From the NCBI RefSeq assembly GCF_040801915.1, contig NZ_JBFMIA010000003.1, forward strand, positions 124,001 to 188,000: 64,000 nucleotides of DNA, written 5' to 3'. This stretch comes from Jeotgalibacillus marinus (GTDB taxonomy: Bacteria; Bacillota; Bacilli; Bacillales; Jeotgalibacillaceae). The position numbers were made by a program, and so were the translations under genes. The notes below the pieces were generated by a model. That model did not search any database. It worked only from the letters and a program-made list of their open reading frames with translations, and was not told the origin of the DNA. This document shows, in pieces, positions 42,805-51,529 of this stretch (position 1 is its first letter; the number at the start of each line of letters is the position of its first letter).

Positions 42805-44877
42805 TTAATCTAGCTTACTTCCACCCAAGACACCTTCGTTTACAAGATGAATACGCAGTGGTTCAAAGCGATCTTCTGTCCAAAATTCTGGTCGTTCGAT
42901 CAATTGATGAGCATCATCCCTTGCCACTTCTAGCGCGCGGTAATCGTGGACCATATCTGCCACTCGAAATTCTGGCAACCCGCTTTGTTTACGTCCAAAA
43001 AAGTCACCCGGACCACGAAGTTCTAAATCTTTTTCACTTAACACAAAACCATCATTCGTTTCGGTCATAATTTTCATACGTTCTTTACCAACTTCATTTT
43101 TAGGATCTGCAAGTAAAATGCAATACGATTGGTCACTTCCTCGACCTACACGCCCTCTTAACTGATGTAGCTGCGACAAACCAAAACGTTCTGCATCATA
43201 AATGACCATGAGCGAAGCATTTGGCACGTTCACTCCGACTTCAACTACGGTTGTTGAAACAAGTATCTGGAGTTCATTTTCACTAAACGATTTCATCACT
43301 TCTTCTTTATCATCTGAATGAAGTCTCCCATGCATCAATCCGACTTTGTATCTGCCAAAGAAATATTGCTCAAGCTGCATATGAACATCAATCGCGTTTT
43401 GAACATCAAGTTTGTCTGATTCTTCAATTAGTGGACAGATAACATATGTTTGTCTTCCTTGTTTAAGTTCTTTTTCCATAAAAACTAAGATGCGATCAAG
43501 CATGTTTTCTTTGGCCCAATACGTTTCAATTGGTTTTCTACCAGCTGGCATTTCGTCAATGATCGAAACGTCCATTTCTCCAAAAACCGTGATTGCAAGC
43601 GTTCGAGGAATCGGAGTCGCAGTCATAAAGAGAACATCAGGATTTTCCCCTTTTTCTCGCAACACTCTTCTTTGATTGACGCCAAAGCGGTGTTGCTCAT
43701 CTGTAATAACAAGACCGAGGCGTTTAAAATCGACTTCACCTTGAATAAGTGCATGCGTCCCAATCAAAATATCGATTTCACCAGCAGCAAGCTTTTGGAG
43801 AAGCAATGCTCGTTTTTTTCCTTTCACAGAACTTGTTAGAAGCGCAACAGTTACTCCGATCGGAGAAAATAATTCATTCAATGACTCAGCATGTTGTTCC
43901 GCTAAAATTTCTGTTGGCACCATAAGCGCACCTTGAAAGCCGGCTGTAATTGCACCAAATAATGCGATTGCTGCAACAACTGTTTTACCCGATCCAACAT
44001 CCCCTTGTAGGAGACGGTTCATACGATGAGGAGATTTCATATCTAGAAAAATTTCATTCATCACACGCTGCTGTGCATTCGTTAATGGGAATGGAAGGCT
44101 ATCAATAAACGCAGTCACGTCCTCTTCCACATATTGAATCGATACACCATGAGATTGCTCACGTTCAAATTTTCGTAACGCCTGCATTTTCAATTGAAAA
44201 TAAAAAAATTCTTCATACACAAACCTTCGTCTAGCTTGTTTCATGTCTTCAAGACTTTTCGGAAAATGCATGGTGTACAAGCCGTCCTGTCGGTTCATTA
44301 GGCGATATTGTTCCCTAAGTTCTACTGGTAGGGAGTCAATAATTGCTCCTGTACATCGATCTAACCCCTGCTGGATCAATTTTTTTAACGTGCGATTCGT
44401 CATCGCCCCCCTCAAAGGATAAACAGGCGTAAATTCTTCGGCGTCTTGCTTGGAACCTAGTTTATACGTTTGAGCTGTGATCATTTGGCGATGACGATCC
44501 CATTTGCCTGTGACCGTAATGCTATCATTTAAGTTTAATTTCTTTTTTAAGTAAGGTTGATTAAAAAATGTGACTTTCACACTGTGCGGTCCTGCAAGCA
44601 GGCGAACCGACAAACGCGATTTCCTTTTGCCAAAAAATTGCAAAGCGGGTTCACTATGAACTCGCCCTTCTACAGTCACACGTTCTTCATGAGCCGCTTC
44701 TGTTAAATCTTTCACTCTAAAATCATCATACCGATAAGGCAAATAATTGATTAAGTCACCGATCGTTACAATCCCCATGTCAACGAGTTGCTGTGCTGTC
44801 TCTTCCCCAACGCCATTGAGCGACGTGACAGATTGATTTAGTGGCGAGTGATCATTTTTTATCAAGTGCGAATCCAA
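42805..44877 (-). CDS. recG: ATP-dependent DNA helicase RecG
   Basis: Remodels stalled replication forks and Holliday junctions. About 690 aa. The N-terminal wedge/OB domain (YLPYRYDDFRVKDLTEA, VTVTGKWDRHRQMI-like) is followed by superfamily 2 motor domains. These hold Walker A LLQGDVGSGKTVVAA, the DEQH box LVITDEQHRFGVNQRR, TATPIPRTLA and QLRGRVGRG. The start is uncertain: TTG 44877 has GGAGG 9 nt upstream, and a longer GTG reading (44898) overlaps that site. Both lie within the end of sdaAA, implying coupling. Confidence 0.95.
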   Translation of the reverse strand: MDSHLIKNDHSPLNQSVTSLNGVGEETAQQLVDMGIVTIGDLINYLPYRYDDFRVKDLTEAAHEERVTVEGRVHSEPALQFFGKRKSRLSVRLLAGPHSVKVTFFNQPYLKKKLNLNDSITVTGKWDRHRQMITAQTYKLGSKQDAEEFTPVYPLRGAMTNRTLKKLIQQGLDRCTGAIIDSLPVELREQYRLMNRQDGLYTMHFPKSLEDMKQARRRFVYEEFFYFQLKMQALRKFEREQSHGVSIQYVEEDVTAFIDSLPFPLTNAQQRVMNEIFLDMKSPHRMNRLLQGDVGSGKTVVAAIALFGAITAGFQGALMVPTEILAEQHAESLNELFSPIGVTVALLTSSVKGKKRALLLQKLAAGEIDILIGTHALIQGEVDFKRLGLVITDEQHRFGVNQRRVLREKGENPDVLFMTATPIPRTLAITVFGEMDVSIIDEMPAGRKPIETYWAKENMLDRILVFMEKELKQGRQTYVICPLIEESDKLDVQNAIDVHMQLEQYFFGRYKVGLMHGRLHSDDKEEVMKSFSENELQILVSTTVVEVGVNVPNASLMVIYDAERFGLSQLHQLRGRVGRGSDQSYCILLADPKNEVGKERMKIMTETNDGFVLSEKDLELRGPGDFFGRKQSGLPEFRVADMVHDYRALEVARDDAHQLIERPEFWTEDRFEPLRIHLVNEGVLGGSKLD

Positions 44878-45736
44878 ATATCTTCGCCTCCAACTCACGT
44901 CCGGTTGGCGTTGCTGCTAAACCACCTTGAGCCGTCTCTCTCAAAGCTACCGGCATTGTTTGACCGATTTTATACATCGCATCAATGACTTCATCACATG
45001 GAATACGGCTTGTCACACCTGCAAGTGCCATATCAGCTGCCACCACCGCATTTGCTGCTCCCATTGCATTACGTTTAACACAAGGTACTTCTACTAAACC
45101 AGCAACTGGATCACAAACAAGTCCTAGCATATTCTTCAACGTGATCGCCATTGCTTCGGCGCATTGTGCTGGTGTTCCGCCAGCCATCTCTACAATTGCT
45201 GCAGCAGCCATCCCAGCAGCAGATCCTACTTCCGCTTGACAACCTCCAGCAGCACCTGAAATGGATGCATTATTAGCTACTACAAAGCCAAACGCTCCAG
45301 AAGTGAAAAGAAAATGAATTTTTTCATCACGAGTTGGATTTAATTTATTTTGAACTGCAAAAAGTGTACCCGGCACAACTCCTGCTGAACCAGCTGTTGG
45401 TGTAGCACAAATTGTTCCCATTGCTGCATTCACTTCATTTGTAGCTACTGCTTTACTTACCGCATCAAGTAATAAATCACCTGATAACGAACGACCTGTT
45501 TCCATGTATTTTTGAAGAAGTACAGCGTCTCCACCTGTTAGTCCAGAGTGTGACTGGACTCCTTTAAGACCCCTTTCTACTGCTTCTTCCATCACTACAA
45601 GATTACGTTCCATTTGCGCGAGCACTTCTTCGTGTGAACGTTTAGTGATTGTCATCTCTTGTTCAATCATTACATCTGATATTTTTTTATTTTGTGTTTC
45701 AGCAAGTTCTACTAGTTCTGCTACATTACGAAACAT
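44852..45736 (-). CDS. sdaAA: L-serine dehydratase, iron-sulfur alpha subunit
   Basis: Converts L-serine to pyruvate and ammonia using a [4Fe-4S] cluster. The 294-aa product has CATPTAGSAGVVPGTLFAVQ, with one cluster Cys, and GAAGGCQAEVGSAAGMAAAA and LVCDPVAGLVEVPCVKRNAM with further Cys residues. It is the partner of sdaAB just upstream (58-nt gap), and overlaps recG at its 3' end. Confidence 0.97.
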   Translation of the reverse strand: MFRNVAELVELAETQNKKISDVMIEQEMTITKRSHEEVLAQMERNLVVMEEAVERGLKGVQSHSGLTGGDAVLLQKYMETGRSLSGDLLLDAVSKAVATNEVNAAMGTICATPTAGSAGVVPGTLFAVQNKLNPTRDEKIHFLFTSGAFGFVVANNASISGAAGGCQAEVGSAAGMAAAAIVEMAGGTPAQCAEAMAITLKNMLGLVCDPVAGLVEVPCVKRNAMGAANAVVAADMALAGVTSRIPCDEVIDAMYKIGQTMPVALRETAQGGLAATPTGRELEAKIFGFALDKK

Positions 45737-45794
45737 ATTCTATCCTCCTTTAAATAACTAATGAAAGCGCCGCCATACTCATAGACGGTAAATA

Positions 45795-46457
45795 TCAATC
45801 AGCGATTCTTGATACTTGAGTCACCTCAGGAAGAAGCTTTAATTCAGCAATAACTTCTTCATCGACCGTTTGATCTACTTCTATTGTCATCAAAGCCATC
45901 TGACCGATATCTTTTCTCGAAACGTCCATATGTCCAATGTTTATTTCATGGCGTGCTAGAAGATTTGACACCACTGCAATCGCACCAAAACGGTCATCGT
46001 GAACAACTAAGATGGCTGGGTGATGTCCCGTTAACTTAAGCTCAAAACCATTAAGCTCAATAATTTCGATTTTCCCGCCACCGATTGAAATTCCAACTAG
46101 CTCCATTTCACCCTCGTCATCTCCAACAATGATACGAGCTGTATTTGGGTGATCTGTTACCGCATCTCCTTCACGAATACGAATGCGCATCTTTTTTTCT
46201 TTTGCATGATCAAACGCGTTAATAATTCTCTCATCATCTGTTTCAAAATTCATAAGTCCACCGATCATAGCAACGTCCGTTCCATGCCCTTTATACGTTT
46301 TTGCAAATGACCCATAAAAAGAGATCGTTATCCATTTTGGTTCACGACCAAATAATTCTCTAGCCATTTTGCCAATTTTCGCAGCACCAGCTGTATGAGA
46401 AGAGGATGGACCAATCATTACAGGTCCAATAATATCAAAAACAGTTTTATACTTCAC
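45795..46457 (-). CDS. sdaAB: L-serine dehydratase, iron-sulfur beta subunit
   Basis: Regulatory subunit of the two-part serine dehydratase. The 220-aa product, same length as in B. subtilis, has GPVMIGPSSSHTAGAAKIG at the N-terminus and a C-terminal ACT domain (AIVSNLLARHEINIGHMDVS-like) that probably senses serine. GTG start with GGAGGGAG 5 nt upstream. Confidence 0.96.
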   Translation of the reverse strand: MKYKTVFDIIGPVMIGPSSSHTAGAAKIGKMARELFGREPKWITISFYGSFAKTYKGHGTDVAMIGGLMNFETDDERIINAFDHAKEKKMRIRIREGDAVTDHPNTARIIVGDDEGEMELVGISIGGGKIEIIELNGFELKLTGHHPAILVVHDDRFGAIAVVSNLLARHEINIGHMDVSRKDIGQMALMTIEVDQTVDEEVIAELKLLPEVTQVSRIAD

Positions 46458-46491
46458 CTTGGCTCCCTCCTTATAAAGAATAAATTTTTAT

Positions 46492-46528
46492 AGAGAAAAA
46501 GAAGGGCGTTCACCCTTCTATTTTCTCT
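46492..46528 (-). terminator. Intrinsic terminator after fakA
   Basis: On the minus strand AGAGAAAATAGAAGGG pairs with CCCTTCTTTTTCTCT (about 15 bp, one bulge) around a 6-nt loop. It lies 30 nt after the fakA stop and ahead of sdaAB. Confidence 0.7.
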
Positions 46529-46557
46529 ATTCTTCAGCACAATTTCAATCATATGCC

Positions 46558-48219
46558 TTATTCAATTGCGAAAATATACGAATAAAGTGGCTGCTTACCA
46601 TTATGAACTTCAATCTCAACTTCACTAAATTCTTTTTCAATGAAAGATTGGATCTCTTTCACTTCATTAGCAGATGTCTCTTCCCCATGTAAGATTGTCA
46701 AAATTTCTGATTCATCATCAATCATATGTGTAAGAAGGTTTTTCGCTGCAACAATACGGTTCTTATCACTTACAATGATTTCGCCCTCAGCTATTCCCAT
46801 ATGATCGTCTTTTTGGATTGCCACTCCATCAATTGATGTGTCACGGACTGCAAACGTAATTTGACCTGTTTTCACACCGCTCAATGCTTCTTTCATGCAT
46901 TGGAAATTATCCTGAAGATCTGCCGTTGGGTTAAATGCCAAAATAGCTGACATGCCTTGTGGCACCGTTTTTGACGGTACAACTACAGCTTCCATGTCGA
47001 CAACCTCAGCAGCTTGTTGGGCGGCCATGGTAATGTTTTTGTTGTTTGGTAGAATGATGACTTTTTCCGCATTTGCTTCTTCAATCGCTCTCACGATATC
47101 TTCTGTACTTGGATTCATTGTCTGACCACCTTCAATCACATCGGTTGCACCAATACTCTTGAATAATTCAGCAATCCCTTCACCCATTGACACAGTAATA
47201 ATCGCATACGGTTTTTTCTCTTTAGCTACATGATTTTTTTCTGGCGCTCGATGATCAGCTCCTACGATCTCCGAATGCTGTTCTCGCATGTTTTCAATTT
47301 TAATTTTAATGAGGCTACCGTAACGTTGTCCAAGAGAAAGTGCTTCACCTGGTTGTTCAGTATGGATATGCACTTTTGCCATTTCCTCATCAGAAATAAC
47401 GAGCAAGGAATCGCCAAGTACGCTCAACTCATTTCTAAAATCAGTTTCGTCAAACTGAGACGCGTTTTCTAAACCGACCATAAATTCTGTGCAATAACCA
47501 AATTCGATGTCATCGGTGTTCATAAATCCTTGTACACCAATGTGATGTTCTGCACTCACGAGGTCTTCCATTGATGGGGACACAGGCGAATCAGAGATTT
47601 TTTCTCCTTTAAGCTCTGCTAAAAAGCCTTCATATACGTAAACAAGTCCTTGTCCACCACTATCAACGACTCCAACCTCTTTTAAAACAGGTAAAAGGTC
47701 CGGTGTACGTTTAAGTGAAGCTTTTGCTTCTTTTATAATTTCCTCCATCAGTACGACAAAGTCCTTCTCGTTTTTTGCTACGTCTACTGCTTTTTTAGCA
47801 GCATCTTTTGCAACAGTTAGAATCGTGCCTTCAACAGGTTTCATTACTGCATTATAGGCAGAGTCCACTCCTGCTTCTAGTGCTTGAGCAAATTCAGCTG
47901 CAGTAAGCACACTTTTAGACTCAATGGTCTTACCAAAACCTCTGAAAAGCTGAGATAAAATAACGCCAGAGTTTCCGCGCGCACCCATTAGCAACCCTTT
48001 AGATAGCGCTGCTGAAACTTTCCCTAAATGATCTTGTAGGTGTGCTTTAACTTCTTTTGATCCAGAAGTCATTGATAAATTCATGTTCGTTCCTGTATCA
48101 CCATCCGGCACAGGAAACACGTTTAAAGCATCCACCGTCTCGGCATTATTGGACAAGTTCGTTGCCCCTTGTAAGACCATTTCGGCGAATTTCCTACCAT
48201 TTAATTCTGTCATTGACAC
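46558..48219 (-). CDS. fakA: Fatty acid kinase catalytic subunit FakA (YloV)
   Basis: ATP-binding subunit of fatty acid kinase; with a FakB protein it phosphorylates exogenous fatty acids for phospholipid synthesis. The 553-aa product has an N-terminal DhaL-type domain with VFPVPDGDTGTNMNLSM and LMGARGNSGVILSQLFRGFG. A middle DegV-like region and a C-terminal alpha/beta domain (IILPNNKNITMAAQQAAEV) follow. It is coupled closely to yloU upstream. Nearby plsX uses the same acyl-phosphate product. Confidence 0.94.
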   Translation of the reverse strand: MSMTELNGRKFAEMVLQGATNLSNNAETVDALNVFPVPDGDTGTNMNLSMTSGSKEVKAHLQDHLGKVSAALSKGLLMGARGNSGVILSQLFRGFGKTIESKSVLTAAEFAQALEAGVDSAYNAVMKPVEGTILTVAKDAAKKAVDVAKNEKDFVVLMEEIIKEAKASLKRTPDLLPVLKEVGVVDSGGQGLVYVYEGFLAELKGEKISDSPVSPSMEDLVSAEHHIGVQGFMNTDDIEFGYCTEFMVGLENASQFDETDFRNELSVLGDSLLVISDEEMAKVHIHTEQPGEALSLGQRYGSLIKIKIENMREQHSEIVGADHRAPEKNHVAKEKKPYAIITVSMGEGIAELFKSIGATDVIEGGQTMNPSTEDIVRAIEEANAEKVIILPNNKNITMAAQQAAEVVDMEAVVVPSKTVPQGMSAILAFNPTADLQDNFQCMKEALSGVKTGQITFAVRDTSIDGVAIQKDDHMGIAEGEIIVSDKNRIVAAKNLLTHMIDDESEILTILHGEETSANEVKEIQSFIEKEFSEVEIEVHNGKQPLYSYIFAIE

Positions 48220-48235
48220 AAATCTTTCCTCCTCA

Positions 48236-48598
48236 TTACGAGTTCGTTACACGAACTCCCTGAACATATATATTAATGGACTCCACAGATAGCCCGACAG
48301 TTTTGTCCAATGTATATTTTACGGTTGATTGTACGTTGTGAGCTACTTCAGAAATTTTTGTTCCATAGCTGACAACAATGTACATGTCGATCAATACTTT
48401 ATCACCTTCTTGACGCACTCTAACACCGCGCGTGAAGTTTTCTCGACGCAAAATATCAGTTAGACCGTCTCTGATTTGGTGCTTGGACGCCATCCCAACA
48501 ATCCCATAACATTCGATCGCTGCCCCACCAGCTACCATTGCGATTACTTCGTTCGAAATATCGATTTGTCCAAACTTTGTAGTTAATTCAATAGACAT
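48236..48598 (-). CDS. yloU: Asp23/Gls24 family envelope stress response protein YloU
   Basis: Protein of 120 aa of the Asp23 (DUF322) family, thought to work in envelope homeostasis. It contains IDISNEVIAMVAGGAAIECY, GIVGMASK and a C-terminal VESINIYVQGVRV. In many Firmicutes the gene precedes fakA as here (16-nt gap). Divergent from rpmB. Confidence 0.92.
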   Translation of the reverse strand: MSIELTTKFGQIDISNEVIAMVAGGAAIECYGIVGMASKHQIRDGLTDILRRENFTRGVRVRQEGDKVLIDMYIVVSYGTKISEVAHNVQSTVKYTLDKTVGLSVESINIYVQGVRVTNS

Positions 48599-48735
48599 GC
48601 ATTGCTCCCCCTTTGGATACTGTCTTGGCTAAAGCCATTTTACTATACTATCAATGGTTTTAAAAGCTAAACCAAGAAACACATCGGAAACCTAATATGT
48701 AAAGCAAAAAACCTTGATATGGTTACGAAATATGA

Positions 48736-48764
48736 TTGCATATTAAATTTAGGTGTGGTAAATT
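48736..48764 (+). promoter_or_regulatory. Sigma-A-type promoter of rpmB
   Basis: TTGCAT, 17 nt, TAAATT, about 75 nt before the rpmB start; the hexamers match moderately (3-4 of 6). The 240-nt gap between yloU and rpmB should also hold the yloU promoter on the other strand, perhaps with TATAGT near 48642; I could not fix it. Confidence 0.45.
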
Positions 48765-48838
48765 AGTTAAGGTGTGATTGACTAAGTGAAAGATTGAAAC
48801 AGATTGTTTTCAGCTTCATTTGTGAGGAGGGGAATTAA

Positions 48839-49027
48839 ATGGCTAAACAATGTGTTGTAACTGGTCGTAAGACTCGTTCAGGCAACGCTCGCTCCCACGC
48901 TATGAACGCTAATAAGCGTACATGGGGCGCTAACCTTCAAAAAGTTCGTATTCTTGTTGACGGTAAGCCTAAGCGCGTATGGGTTTCTGCAAGAGCGTTG
49001 AAATCCGGTAAAGTAGAACGCGTATAA
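48839..49027 (+). CDS. rpmB: 50S ribosomal protein L28
   Basis: Small ribosomal protein of the large subunit. The 62-aa product starts AKQCVVTGRKTRSGNARSHA and continues MNANKRTWGANLQKVR, with the C-terminus RALKSGKVERV. GAGGAGGGG lies 6-8 nt before the ATG. It has two Cys fewer than zinc-binding L28 forms, as in other Bacillus. It is convergent with spoVM and ends in a shared hairpin. Confidence 0.98.
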   Translation: MAKQCVVTGRKTRSGNARSHAMNANKRTWGANLQKVRILVDGKPKRVWVSARALKSGKVERV

Positions 49028-49036
49028 TAATAGTTT

Positions 49037-49091
49037 TAACATAATAAGAAGGGGAGCTGACATAATGTCAGCTCCCCTTCTTATTATGTTA
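49037..49091. terminator. Bidirectional terminator between rpmB and spoVM
   Basis: A perfect inverted repeat: 27-bp arms (49037-49063 and 49065-49091) around a single central base. The core is GGGGAGCTGACAT. The right arm ends exactly on the last base of the spoVM stop codon. The flanks of both arms are AT-rich, so it can serve convergent transcripts from both sides. Confidence 0.85.
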
Positions 49092-49172
49092 TGCCTGTTT
49101 CTTAAAAGCTCCGAGCATCGCTTTCACAATTCCACCGAGCACTCTAGGTAATTTAATGGAATAAAATCTCAA
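49089..49172 (-). CDS. spoVM: Stage V sporulation protein M (SpoVM)
   Basis: Tiny amphipathic peptide that recognises the curved forespore membrane and anchors the spore coat through SpoIVA. I translated 27 residues: MRFYSIKLPRVLGGIVKAML then GAFKKQA. It aligns with the 26-aa B. subtilis SpoVM, with Pro9, the Gly-Gly pair and the basic tail conserved. The start is TTG with GGAGGGAG 5 nt upstream. Its place beside rpmB matches B. subtilis. It is direct evidence that the organism is a spore former. Confidence 0.93.
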   Translation of the reverse strand: MRFYSIKLPRVLGGIVKAMLGAFKKQA

Positions 49173-49206
49173 GTGGACTCCCTCCATTCCGACAAATGAT
49201 GAATAG

Positions 49207-49857
49207 TCAATTGTCCTTACTTCTTACCATCATAAGTATGCCTGCGCTGAAAGAAATAGACGCAATTGGATAGATAATTTCATTGCTAATTGTTAATGTA
49301 CTTCCAAAAAACAAATCTTTGTTGTTTAAAGGATACTTTACGCCATCAAGCGATAGCTTTTCCACACATGGTGTTAACGGAATAAACGAAACATACGGAA
49401 ACTGTAGATCTTTTTTTGCTTCCCATTCCCCTGCATCCAAACATCGTATTCGGTTTTGCTCATCCATGATTTCTACCTCATGTATACTCGATAAAACTTG
49501 CTTTGATGCAAGCAGTTGAACATTGCCAAAAAAATGATCCAGCCGGCCTCCAGTAGCACCAACCATTCGAATCGGCTGCTGTTGATCCAAAGCCCAGTCT
49601 AAAGCCATTTCCATATCCGTTTGATCCTTATCCGGGCTAGCTTTTTCAATATACTTAACGGATCTCTTTATTGCAGTTAACTCTTCTTCTGTAACAGAAT
49701 CAAAATCACCGAACGCTCTGTCCACAATAAGATCAGCATCCATTATGGACTTTGTTCCGCGGTCAACACCAATCCACGTTACATCATCCTTGTCTAGCTT
49801 TTTTAACCACTCTACATTCAGTGCCCCTCCACCGACTAAATAAATCAAACAATCCAC
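49207..49857 (-). CDS. thiN: Thiamine pyrophosphokinase
   Basis: Converts thiamine to thiamine pyrophosphate with ATP. The 216-aa product has VGGGALN, DRAFGDFDSVTEEEL, the substrate motif SPDKDQTDMEMALDWAL and GATGGRLDHFFGNVQLL, as in thiamine pyrophosphokinases. Start is GTG with AAGGA very close; the TTG three codons later has better spacing. It has its own promoter candidate after the rpe terminator. Confidence 0.95.
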   Translation of the reverse strand: MDCLIYLVGGGALNVEWLKKLDKDDVTWIGVDRGTKSIMDADLIVDRAFGDFDSVTEEELTAIKRSVKYIEKASPDKDQTDMEMALDWALDQQQPIRMVGATGGRLDHFFGNVQLLASKQVLSSIHEVEIMDEQNRIRCLDAGEWEAKKDLQFPYVSFIPLTPCVEKLSLDGVKYPLNNKDLFFGSTLTISNEIIYPIASISFSAGILMMVRSKDN

Positions 49858-49871
49858 ATCCTTACTGTTAT

Positions 49872-49900
49872 ATTCTATCCATCTGAGCTTTAGAGTCCAA
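49872..49900 (-). promoter_or_regulatory. Candidate sigma-A promoter of thiN
   Basis: On the minus strand TTGGAC, 17 nt, TAGAAT (5 of 6 in the -10). It lies between the rpe terminator and the thiN start. Confidence 0.45.
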
Positions 49901-49936
49901 CTCTTAGATAAAGATAATCTCTTTATAATAGAAAGG

Positions 49937-49963
49937 GCTTCACCTGTTTATAACAAGTGAAGC
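49937..49963 (-). terminator. Intrinsic terminator after rpe
   Basis: On the minus strand GCTTCACTTGTT and AACAGGTGAAGC form 12 pairs (one G-U) with a 3-nt loop, followed by CCTTTCTATT. It starts 7 nt after the rpe stop. Confidence 0.75.
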
Positions 49964-49969
49964 ACTCTA

Positions 49970-50626
49970 TTATTCAGTAATACTTGACCGGATTAGCTTG
50001 ATCGCAGCTGATCTGTCTTGTTTTCCAAACACGGCTGACCCCGCTACTAAAACTTCTGCTCCAGCTTCAACACAGAGGTTAGCCGTTTTATCACTTACAC
50101 CACCATCAACCTCAATTTCAAAATCCAACTTAGTTTGATGTTTAATCTCTTTTAATTCTTCTATTTTACTAACAGTAGATGAGATAAATGATTGACCGCC
50201 AAACCCAGGATTAACTGTCATCACAAGCACTAAATCAACATCTTGAAGCACATGTTTAATCGCTTCTATAGGTGTATGAGGATTCAGTACCACGCCTGCT
50301 TTTACACCAAACGAATGAATTAGTTGAATCGTTCGATGTAGATGTTTTGTTGCTTCCACATGCACAGACAAAATATCTGCTCCTGCATTCGCAAATTGTT
50401 CGATGTATCGTTCAGGTTGCTCAATCATTAAATGCACATCAAGTACTAAGGAAGTAATGGGGCGAATGGCTTCAATGACAAGAGGACCCATTGTAATGTT
50501 CGGAACAAATTGACCGTCCATAACGTCGATATGAATATAATCGGCATCAGCTTTTTCAACCTCGCGTACTTCATCGCCAAGTTTTGAAAAATCAGCTGAT
50601 AATATAGAAGGAGCTAGCTTTACCAT
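49970..50626 (-). CDS. rpe: Ribulose-phosphate 3-epimerase
   Basis: Interconverts ribulose 5-phosphate and xylulose 5-phosphate in the pentose phosphate pathway. The 218-aa TIM barrel has APSILSADFSKLG, metal-binding HIDVMDGQFVPNITMG, MTVNPGFGGQSFI and EVDGGVSDKT. It follows rsgA with a 1-nt gap. Confidence 0.97.
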   Translation of the reverse strand: MVKLAPSILSADFSKLGDEVREVEKADADYIHIDVMDGQFVPNITMGPLVIEAIRPITSLVLDVHLMIEQPERYIEQFANAGADILSVHVEATKHLHRTIQLIHSFGVKAGVVLNPHTPIEAIKHVLQDVDLVLVMTVNPGFGGQSFISSTVSKIEELKEIKHQTKLDFEIEVDGGVSDKTANLCVEAGAEVLVAGSAVFGKQDRSAAIKLIRSSITE

Positions 50627-50627
50627 G

Positions 50628-51509
50628 TTAATACCTCGGCTTTCTTGATTTTATTTCGTCATAGAACTGTTGGTAATGTTTATAGCGGTAGGCTGGAATA
50701 TCTTCGCTCTCAACAGCCAATTTAACACCGCATTTTGGCTCATTCATATGGAGACAACCTCGGAATTTACAATTCTCTCCATAGTGAACCATTTCAGGAA
50801 AGCAAGAAGGTAACTCGTCCAACTCAAGTTCGCTAAATTCTAATGCACTAAAACCAGGGGTATCAGCCACCAAACCAGAGCCAATTGAAAGTAGCTCAAC
50901 ATGACGCGTCGTATGCTTTCCTCGACCTAGAGAAGAAGAGATTTGATCTGTTCTTAGCTCTAAATCAGGTCTTAGTGCGTTTAATATAGATGATTTCCCA
51001 ACGCCAGACTGACCTGCGAAAACAGTAATCTTCTCTTCTAAATGTGGGGTCAAAGTTGCCATCCCATCATCCCAAATGGCAGAAGAACGGAGCACCGTAT
51101 AACCTATTTTTTCATATTGTTTGGCAAGTTGTTCAATTTTTTTTGTTTGTTCATCCGTCAACAAATCCATTTTTGAAATGCAAATTAACGGATCGATGTG
51201 GTGACTTTCCACAAGAATTAAAAAACGATCGAGAAGGGATGTACTAAAATCCGGCTCAATCGCTGAAAATACAAGCACTGCTTGATCAACGTTTGCGATT
51301 GGTGGACGGGTTAGTTCATTTTTACGTTCGTCAATATCTAATAAGTATCCTTCTCCATCATTTTCCGCTTGATATTCTACATAATCACCAACAAGAGGAG
51401 TTATTTTCTTTTTACGAAATAATCCCCTTCCTCGGCATCGAATGACTCGGTCTTTATCTTTTACATAATAAAAACCACTCAGCGCTTTCATGATTTTACC
51501 TTCGGGCAT
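50628..51509 (-). CDS. rsgA: Ribosome small subunit-dependent GTPase RsgA (CpgA)
   Basis: Circularly permuted GTPase that checks late 30S assembly. The 293-aa product has an N-terminal OB fold (IMKALSGFYYVKDKDRVIRC). The G motifs come in permuted order: CISKMDLL (G4), GQSGVGKSSILNAL (G1) and VADTPGFSALE (G3). A C-terminal zinc-knuckle follows with ENCKFRGCLHMNEPKCGVK. It sits between prkC and rpe; PrkC can phosphorylate CpgA in B. subtilis. Confidence 0.97.
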   Translation of the reverse strand: MPEGKIMKALSGFYYVKDKDRVIRCRGRGLFRKKKITPLVGDYVEYQAENDGEGYLLDIDERKNELTRPPIANVDQAVLVFSAIEPDFSTSLLDRFLILVESHHIDPLICISKMDLLTDEQTKKIEQLAKQYEKIGYTVLRSSAIWDDGMATLTPHLEEKITVFAGQSGVGKSSILNALRPDLELRTDQISSSLGRGKHTTRHVELLSIGSGLVADTPGFSALEFSELELDELPSCFPEMVHYGENCKFRGCLHMNEPKCGVKLAVESEDIPAYRYKHYQQFYDEIKSRKPRY

Positions 51510-51529
51510 CCGCTCTCTCCTTTTTATAT

